The notes beneath the pieces were generated by a model. It ran no database searches. It saw nothing but the letters and a program-made list of their open reading frames with translations, and was not told where the DNA came from. From an uncultured Eubacteriales bacterium (lineage in GTDB: Bacteria; Bacillota; Clostridia; Oscillospirales; Ruminococcaceae), in contig ONMZ01000001.1 in assembly GCA_900319075.1 (NCBI GenBank), positions 161,264 to 225,263 on the forward strand: a stretch of 64,000 nt of DNA, in the 5' to 3' direction. Positions 58,585 through 64,000 of this stretch are shown piece after piece; within the stretch, counting starts at the first letter, position 1, and each line of letters begins with the position of its first letter. The position numbers were made by a program, and so were the translations under genes.

Positions 58585-60254
58585 ACTACATACGCGAGTA
58601 TGTCCGGCTTATACGCAGCGGCAAAATCAGAACGTCGGCGCGTGTGCGTAAGGTTTATACAAGGCTGCTGAAAGAAATCGACAAGCCTAAAAAAAACAGC
58701 AAGTATTATTTTGACGAAGAAGAGGGCGAACGCCCGATCGTATTCATCGAAACATTCTGCAAACAAGCGCAAGGCAACCTCGGCGCTGACTTAGAGCTTG
58801 AGCTTTTCCAAAAAGCTTTTATTCAGGCGCTTTTTGGATTTCTAAATAAGAAAACCCACTTGCGCCGTTTTCGCGAGGCAATGTTTCTTGTCGGTCGAAA
58901 GAACGGCAAGACAACGCTTATGGCAGCGATCGCACTTTATCTGCTTGTCGCAGATTGCGAGGGCGCTGCCGAAATCTACAGCGTCGCGACAAAGAAAGAC
59001 CAGGCACGCAAGGCACTCACCGAGGCTGTAAACATGGTCAAGCAGTCTCCGGAGCTGCGCGCTGTCTTGAAAAAACGGCGTAACGACATATATTTCGAGG
59101 CTACAGCGTCAAAATTCGAGGCGCTGGCATCTGACAGCAACACGCTTGACGGCTTGAACTCACACGGCGTTATTATCGACGAGCTGCACGCAATTCGCGA
59201 CCGTAACTTGTATGAGGTAATGAAACAGTCTACATCGAGCAGGCGTCAGCCGCTTATTATCATGATAACGACAGCCGGTACGGTCCGCGAGTGCATATTC
59301 GACGACATGTACGAATACGCTTGCAAGGTTGCCGACGGCGTTGAGCAAGACGACACTTTCCTTGCGATCCTCTACGAGCTGGACGCGCGCGAGGAGTTTA
59401 AGGACCCGAAATGCTGGATCAAAGCAAACCCGGGGCTCGGAGTTATCAAGCAGACTGAAACGCTCAAATCTTTTGTCGACAGAGCGCTCAAAAATCCGGC
59501 AGACCTGCCGGGCGTGCTTTGCAAGGACTTTAACGTGCGCGAAAACGGTAGCTCGGCATGGCTGTCGTTTGAGGCTATCAACAACCCTGCGACATTCGAG
59601 CTCGAGGACGTTTACAACACGTATGCAATTGGCGGCTGCGACTTGTCCGCGACAACCGACCTGACTTGCGCAACGCTGCTGATACGCAAACCTAACGACA
59701 AGACAGTATATGTCTTGCAGCAATACTTTTTGCCCGAAAAACGGCTTGAGGAGCTGGGCGACGTCAAGCAGCGCAGCGGCGGTCACAGCAACGACGAGGC
59801 GCCGTATAAGATATGGCGAGATCGCGGCTTGCTTACAGTCTGCAAGGGTGCACGCGTGAATTACAGCGACGTGACTGCGTGGTTCTGCGAAATGCGCGAC
59901 CGCTACAAAATAGACTGCTGGAAATGCGGATATGACCGCGCGCTTGCAGGTTACTGGGTCGACGAAATGACCGCAAATGGCTTTATCATGGACAAGGTCG
60001 TGCAAGGTACATTCACGTTCTCACAGCCGATGCGCGAAATGGGCGCAGCGTTCGAGGATAAAATCGTAAATTATAACAATAACCCCGTGCTCAAGTGGTG
60101 CTTATCGAACACTGCAAAAGTCGAAAAGGGTTTATCAAACATTATGCCGGGCAAGATCAGCGACAAACGGCGCATTGACGGCATGGTATCTCTATTAAAC
60201 GCTTGGGTCGTGTATGTTCGCGGCTATGAAGATTACATGTATAACGTCGGGTAG
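58581..60254 (+). CDS. Terminase large subunit
   Basis: Packaging motor ATPase-nuclease of 557 residues. Walker A-like VGRKNGKTT (about 102-110), Walker B with catalytic Glu in GVIIDELHAI (about 194-203), motif C region TTAGT (about 229-233), and the RuvC-like nuclease domain with GCDLSATTDLT (about 351-361) and a closing Asp region (KISDKRRIDGMVSLLNAW). Terminase_1 type, as in HK97-like phages. TTG start overlapping TerS stop. Confidence 0.94.
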   Translation: MNYIREYVRLIRSGKIRTSARVRKVYTRLLKEIDKPKKNSKYYFDEEEGERPIVFIETFCKQAQGNLGADLELELFQKAFIQALFGFLNKKTHLRRFREAMFLVGRKNGKTTLMAAIALYLLVADCEGAAEIYSVATKKDQARKALTEAVNMVKQSPELRAVLKKRRNDIYFEATASKFEALASDSNTLDGLNSHGVIIDELHAIRDRNLYEVMKQSTSSRRQPLIIMITTAGTVRECIFDDMYEYACKVADGVEQDDTFLAILYELDAREEFKDPKCWIKANPGLGVIKQTETLKSFVDRALKNPADLPGVLCKDFNVRENGSSAWLSFEAINNPATFELEDVYNTYAIGGCDLSATTDLTCATLLIRKPNDKTVYVLQQYFLPEKRLEELGDVKQRSGGHSNDEAPYKIWRDRGLLTVCKGARVNYSDVTAWFCEMRDRYKIDCWKCGYDRALAGYWVDEMTANGFIMDKVVQGTFTFSQPMREMGAAFEDKIVNYNNNPVLKWCLSNTAKVEKGLSNIMPGKISDKRRIDGMVSLLNAWVVYVRGYEDYMYNVG

Positions 60255-60262
60255 GTGACACA

Positions 60263-61513
60263 ATGAAAGAAAAACGAGGGCTTTTTGAAATGATTTTCGG
60301 AAAGAAAAAGCCCGATGATATAAACGCGACAGATGCCTTTAAACTGCTTAATACGTGGCAGAGTCAGTTCATACCGTTTTCTGGCAACGCCTGGGACGTC
60401 AGCACGGTACGCGCCGCGATACACTCGTTTGCCCGCCGTGCTGCAAAAATACAGCCGCGACACATCAGACGCGCAGACGGTAAAATCTCGGACGCGCCGA
60501 GCGGGCTTAACAACTTGTTGCAATTTAGGCCCAACCCACTTTCGACCGCATACAAGTTTTACTATCGAATAGCGGCGCAGTACAAGCTCTATAACAATGC
60601 GTTTATATATCCGGTATGGGGAAAAACAGGCAAGCTCGAGGCGCTTTATAATATCAACGCCAACACAATAAACCTTGTCGAATACAACGGGGAATTGTTT
60701 TGCAATTTCCGATTTATGAACGGCAATCAATACACATTTCCATACACCGACTTTATACACATCGGCTCGATGTATGCCGACAATGACATTTTCGGCGATA
60801 GTAATAAAGCCATATTGCCGGTGCTCGACACCGCAGACAAGCTCGAACAGTCTATGGCTAAATCAGCGGAGCTTGTCGCAGTCGTCCGAGGCATATTGAA
60901 GTATTCGGCGGTCGCAAAAAATGAAGATTTGAACAAGCGCCGAGACGAATTTATAAAAGATAATTTGCGAATGGAGCATAACGGCGCCGGCGTAATTGTT
61001 ACGGACAATAAGTATGAATACACGCCCATCAACGACAAGCAAACGCCGATACCGCAAGGTCAGCTTGCACACGTCAAGTCGGAAATATACGACTATTTCG
61101 GCACGAACGAGGATATTGTGCAGAACAAAGCAACTCTCGAGCAAGAGGACTGTTTTTATGAGGGCGAAATCAAGCCGTTTATGATTCAGTTGCAGCAGGC
61201 GTTTACTAACTGCATATTTAGCGACCGGGAGCGCGGCTGTGGAAACGAAATCGTCGCCGAGGGCGACAAGTTGCAGTTTGCTAAAATGTCTGACAAGCTG
61301 TCAGCTGTCAAGCATCTGTCCGATATGGGCGCGATTACGCTTGACCAGGCGCTTGTTACACTTGGCTTTCCTGCTATTGGCGGCGAGGAGGGCAGCCGTC
61401 GCGTGCAGACGCTCAATATGATTAACGCTACACGTGCCGACGAGTACCAGCTCGGCGACGAAAAACAAGATAAAAATGCAGATCCCAAAGAGGAGGACGA
61501 CAACAATGTTTAA
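60263..61513 (+). CDS. Phage portal protein (HK97 family)
   Basis: Dodecameric DNA gate at the capsid vertex. 416 residues; family blocks include VRAAIHSFARRAAKIQP (about 49-65), NNAFIYPVWGKTG (about 111-123), TDFIHIGS (about 160-167), and GTNEDIVQN (about 282-290). Ends in an acidic tail (PKEEDDNNV). Overlaps the protease by 8 nt. Confidence 0.94.
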   Translation: MKEKRGLFEMIFGKKKPDDINATDAFKLLNTWQSQFIPFSGNAWDVSTVRAAIHSFARRAAKIQPRHIRRADGKISDAPSGLNNLLQFRPNPLSTAYKFYYRIAAQYKLYNNAFIYPVWGKTGKLEALYNINANTINLVEYNGELFCNFRFMNGNQYTFPYTDFIHIGSMYADNDIFGDSNKAILPVLDTADKLEQSMAKSAELVAVVRGILKYSAVAKNEDLNKRRDEFIKDNLRMEHNGAGVIVTDNKYEYTPINDKQTPIPQGQLAHVKSEIYDYFGTNEDIVQNKATLEQEDCFYEGEIKPFMIQLQQAFTNCIFSDRERGCGNEIVAEGDKLQFAKMSDKLSAVKHLSDMGAITLDQALVTLGFPAIGGEEGSRRVQTLNMINATRADEYQLGDEKQDKNADPKEEDDNNV

Positions 61514-62105
61514 ACCAGAAACGCGCGAATATCGTAGTTTTACAAGTTTTCAAGCGATAGAGAATAAATCAGACAATCCCGCCTACCACGTTCACGGGCG
61601 CGCAGTCGTATTCGAGCAGCCCACCTGCTTACTTACATTTGAGGGGATCAAGTATTATGAGGTAATCGACAGAAATGCTTTTGCGTTCTGTGATATGTCC
61701 GACGTTATTATGAACTACAACCACGGAGGAAAACCGGTTGCGCGGTTGCGAAATAAAACACTCGCGCTCAACATAACACACGACGGAGTCGACGTCGATG
61801 CATACCTCGCAGGAACACACGAGGGGCGCAACCTTTACGAAGAAATCAACGGCGGATATATTGATAAAATGTCATGGGCGTTTATTGTTGACGAAAACGG
61901 CGGCGACACATACGATCCCGAAACACACACCCGCCGCATATTGAGAGTCAAAAAGCTTTACGACGTCGCTGCGGTGGACTTTCCCGCATACGAGCAGACG
62001 TCATTGTCGGCGCGTAGGTCCTACATGGAGGAGCACATCAAGGACTTTGCACGATTGGAGAGCGAGCAGCGCCGCAAAAAGCTAATTATAATGTCATTGT
62101 GCTAA
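61506..62105 (+). CDS. Prohead protease (HK97 family)
   Basis: Maturation protease of 199 residues (ATG 61506, AGAGGAGG upstream). Serine-protease family S78: catalytic His in MNYNHGGKPVAR (about 62-73) and Ser in MSWAF (about 120-124). Cleaves the scaffold-like N terminus of the capsid protein. Ends LIIMSLC. Confidence 0.93.
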   Translation: MFKPETREYRSFTSFQAIENKSDNPAYHVHGRAVVFEQPTCLLTFEGIKYYEVIDRNAFAFCDMSDVIMNYNHGGKPVARLRNKTLALNITHDGVDVDAYLAGTHEGRNLYEEINGGYIDKMSWAFIVDENGGDTYDPETHTRRILRVKKLYDVAAVDFPAYEQTSLSARRSYMEEHIKDFARLESEQRRKKLIIMSLC

Positions 62106-62127
62106 CTAACAGAAAGGAAAATGAACC

Positions 62128-63288
62128 ATGAACAAGATCATCAAAAGAATGAATGAAATCAACGCAAGAAAGGCCGAAATCCGCGGTCTTATCGAGGACG
62201 GCAAGGACATCAACATGGACGATATCGAAAAGGAACTGCGTGCACTCAACGACGAGTACAAGGCGCTTGAGGAGCGCAAGCAGCTGCTTGACGACATCAA
62301 CGAGGGGAAAGTGCAGACAAACCCGATCGAGCAGCCGAGTGACGACAACGACGGCGGCGACGGCGAAAGCAGAAAAAGCATTATTGAAACCGCTGAATAC
62401 CGCAGCGCGTGGCTCAAAAATATAAGAGGCATTGAGCTTAACAAGGCAGAAAAAAGAACGATAACAACCGCGGCGAACTCCGGCGGCGCGCTTATACCCA
62501 CAACAACTGTCAACAAGATCGTCGAAAAAGTGCATCAGCATTGCCCTATACTTGACGAAATCGATCTGTACAAGGTGCCTGGCGGCGTCAAGATACCTGC
62601 CGAGGGCACAACAAACGATGCTGCGATACATACAGAGGGTGCAGCAATTACAGGCGCAGCAGATACACTCAACTATGTATCGCTGGCATCATACGAGATC
62701 ACTAAACTTGTGACAATCTCAAAGTCGGTTGAAAAAATGTCAATCGACGCATTCGAGAATTGGCTCGCGAACAAGATCGGGCGAAATATAGCAAACAAGA
62801 TCGGCGCACTTATTTTCAATGGTACTGGCTCAAACCAGCCGGAGGGCATCAACTCTATAACGTGGAACGCAACTAATTCGGTAACAGTCGCAAAGACTGC
62901 GGCAATGACCGAGGCTAATGTAATTGCAGTTGTAGCGCTGCTTAACGGCGGTTACGATGCAAACGCAAAGTGGTATATGAGTAAAACTACGTTCTACACT
63001 GATTTCCACCCGCTGATGAACACAGGCAAAAACAATATTATCACACAAGAAAACGGAAAATATCGCGTGCTCGGTTATCCTGTAGAGCTCGAAGAGGACA
63101 TCACACTGCACGAGGCTCTACTCGGCGACGTATACCTCGGATACGCGGGCAATATGCCGGAGGAAATCAACGTAACATCACAGTTTGTTACGAGGGAAAA
63201 CGCTTACGATTTCCTCGGCGCAGCAATGTTCGACGGCAAGGTGCAGGCAACAGAGGCATTCGTTAAGATCGTTAAGGCTACATCATAA
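62128..63288 (+). CDS. Major capsid protein (HK97 fold)
   Basis: 386 residues with an N-terminal charged coiled coil (about 1-75), the scaffold (delta) domain removed by the protease, and the HK97-fold capsid domain (about 90-386). Landmarks: GGALIPTTTVNKIVE (about 118-132), ALIFNGTGSNQPEGI (about 225-239). AAAGGAAA ribosome site. Confidence 0.94.
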   Translation: MNKIIKRMNEINARKAEIRGLIEDGKDINMDDIEKELRALNDEYKALEERKQLLDDINEGKVQTNPIEQPSDDNDGGDGESRKSIIETAEYRSAWLKNIRGIELNKAEKRTITTAANSGGALIPTTTVNKIVEKVHQHCPILDEIDLYKVPGGVKIPAEGTTNDAAIHTEGAAITGAADTLNYVSLASYEITKLVTISKSVEKMSIDAFENWLANKIGRNIANKIGALIFNGTGSNQPEGINSITWNATNSVTVAKTAAMTEANVIAVVALLNGGYDANAKWYMSKTTFYTDFHPLMNTGKNNIITQENGKYRVLGYPVELEEDITLHEALLGDVYLGYAGNMPEEINVTSQFVTRENAYDFLGAAMFDGKVQATEAFVKIVKATS

Positions 63289-63305
63289 GCAAGGAGGGCG
63301 CCGCA

Positions 63306-63614
63306 ATGGCTGAAATATCGCAAAACTATATATTTGCAGGTCGCTCGGCGCTCCGCATTTCACACAGCAAGCACGACTGCGAAATCAACGACTTGATTGC
63401 TGCCGCGCGTGACGACCTCCGCACGCTCGGCGGCATCAAGGCGGAAAAGGTAAACGACGAAAGCGACCCGCTTATCAAGCGCGCTGTTATGACTTATCTT
63501 AAAGCCAATTTCGGACTCGACAACCCCGACTCGCAGAAATACGAGGCAAGCTACGAGGCTATGAAAAAGCATTTGATGTTGTCGAGCGATTACAAGGAAT
63601 CCGAAAGCGAGTGA
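63306..63614 (+). CDS. Head-tail connector (gp6-like)
   Basis: Adaptor of 102 residues binding below the portal. Helical repeats with HDCEINDLIAAARDDLRTLGG and ... PLIKRAVMTYLKANFG typical of the phage_gp6-like connectors. GGAGGGCG upstream. Confidence 0.85.
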   Translation: MAEISQNYIFAGRSALRISHSKHDCEINDLIAAARDDLRTLGGIKAEKVNDESDPLIKRAVMTYLKANFGLDNPDSQKYEASYEAMKKHLMLSSDYKESESE

Positions 63615-63618
63615 TTTT

Positions 63619-63930
63619 ATGTACTGGCGCGATATAGGCTATCTTTGCAAAGCAGATAAGCATCTCGACGCTATGAGGCGCGCAACAAATGCAAGTTTTG
63701 AGCGTCGCGAGGTTTTATGCAACAACAAAGGAGTAAAGCGCAATGAATTTTATCAAGCGGCAGTCGCGGGCGTCAAGCCTGAACTTTGCATCGAGATCAA
63801 GGCGGACGAGTACCAGCGCGAGGCATATTTTGAGTACGACGGTATAATGTACAGCATTTTGCGCACATATCCAGTAAAAAACGAAAACCTCGAACTGATA
63901 CTCACCACCATGACAAAAGACAATGTCTAA
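63619..63930 (+). CDS. Head-closure / head-tail joining protein
   Basis: 103 residues, beta-rich, with FEYDGIMYSILRTYPVKNENLELILT near the C terminus, the pattern of HK97-type head-closure proteins. Position after the connector supports the call; overlaps the next gene by 8 nt. Confidence 0.75.
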   Translation: MYWRDIGYLCKADKHLDAMRRATNASFERREVLCNNKGVKRNEFYQAAVAGVKPELCIEIKADEYQREAYFEYDGIMYSILRTYPVKNENLELILTTMTKDNV

Positions 63931-64000
63931 AAAAGCCGAGATAACATTTGTCGATACATCGGCGGAGGTCAAAAAAACAATGGCAGGGCTTGCAAAAAGC
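63923..64000 (+). CDS. Tail-completion protein, HK97-gp10-like (partial)
   Basis: Only the first 26 codons are in the window: SKKAEITFVDTSAEVKKTM, which fits the beginning of HK97 gp10-family proteins. Cut by the window edge, overlapping the gene before. Confidence 0.5.
   Translation, partial: MSKKAEITFVDTSAEVKKTMAGLAKS

Larger units (their letters stand above)
47540..64000. mobile_element. Prophage, left part (HK97-type, serine-recombinase-integrated)
   Basis: From the recombinase to the window end the genes follow phage order: integrase, repressor/Cro switch, small early genes, Rep, late regulator, HNH, TerS, TerL, portal, protease, capsid, connectors. Base composition rises and codons become richer in C/G at third positions than in the host block. 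The left boundary is approximate (47.5-47.6 kb); the right end, lysis and tail genes are outside the window. Confidence 0.9.

Noticed and set aside
59160..60005. 281-codon minus-strand frame inside TerL
   Set aside because: Antisense shadow caused by high third-position GC in the phage; no ribosome site.
1..64000. CRISPR arrays, rRNA operons and insertion sequences
   Set aside because: No regularly spaced repeats, no rRNA segments and no transposase genes seen.

Overview
The window looks like a chromosomal piece of a low-GC, sporulating Gram-positive gut or rumen Clostridia, most likely a Ruminococcus-type Oscillospiraceae. The support is SpoIIP, HemZ-type radical SAM protein, ATP-dependent PEP carboxykinase, a cohesin-like membrane-anchored protein, sigma-A promoters with 17-nt spacers, and strong GGAGG ribosome sites. 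Genus is an inference from gene content, not from a marker gene.

Layout. 1-7.2 kb: sensory proteins (class III nucleotide cyclase with a Cache sensor; methyl-accepting chemotaxis protein) around an epimerase and an unusual phosphofructokinase. 7.3-12.5 kb: envelope and sporulation genes (degenerate polysaccharide deacetylase, cohesin-like protein, DinB-like protein, SpoIIP, VanY-like peptidase, a 49-aa membrane protein). 12.5-27.8 kb: a long minus-strand housekeeping block: SPFH/NfeD pair, SbcD/SbcC-like nuclease pair with an AlkD-like protein and an S26 protease, then the tightly packed recJ-relA-MBL-hemZ-rRNA methyltransferase operon. 28-36 kb: sigma factor with membrane partner, HD hydrolase, tRNA-Arg, pckA, acetyltransferases, ptsI, thioesterase, tRNA-Ser. 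36-47.4 kb: cell-surface and signalling functions: a sortase-type surface protein with a structured 5' leader, a lipoprotein, an LTA-synthase-like phosphoglycerol transferase, a five-gene cassette (HPr-kinase-like, PqqD-like, S26 peptidase, TraX-like, ABC exporter), and a REC/HD-GYP/HPt regulator.

From about 47.5 kb to the window end lies the left part of a prophage. It opens with a large serine recombinase whose reading frame runs on through a terminator and into the promoter of the neighbouring host gene, which places attL there. Then come a TM2-HIRAN protein, divergent repressor/Cro-like genes, a run of overlapping small early genes (ParB-like, DUF3850, zinc ribbons, a DUF6273/C-type-lectin-like protein), an HUH-type replication protein with a strong hairpin just upstream, an ArpU/sigma-like late regulator, and the HK97-type packaging and head module (HNH, TerS, TerL, portal, protease, capsid, connectors). 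The right end is outside the window.

The two most promising systems are the PqqD/HPrK/S26/TraX/ABC cassette at 41.8-45.8 kb, which resembles a peptide-modification and export operon without a visible precursor, and the HUH Rep plus hairpin in the prophage, which suggests rolling-circle initiation in a tailed phage. A three-stem leader upstream of the surface protein is a candidate regulatory RNA.
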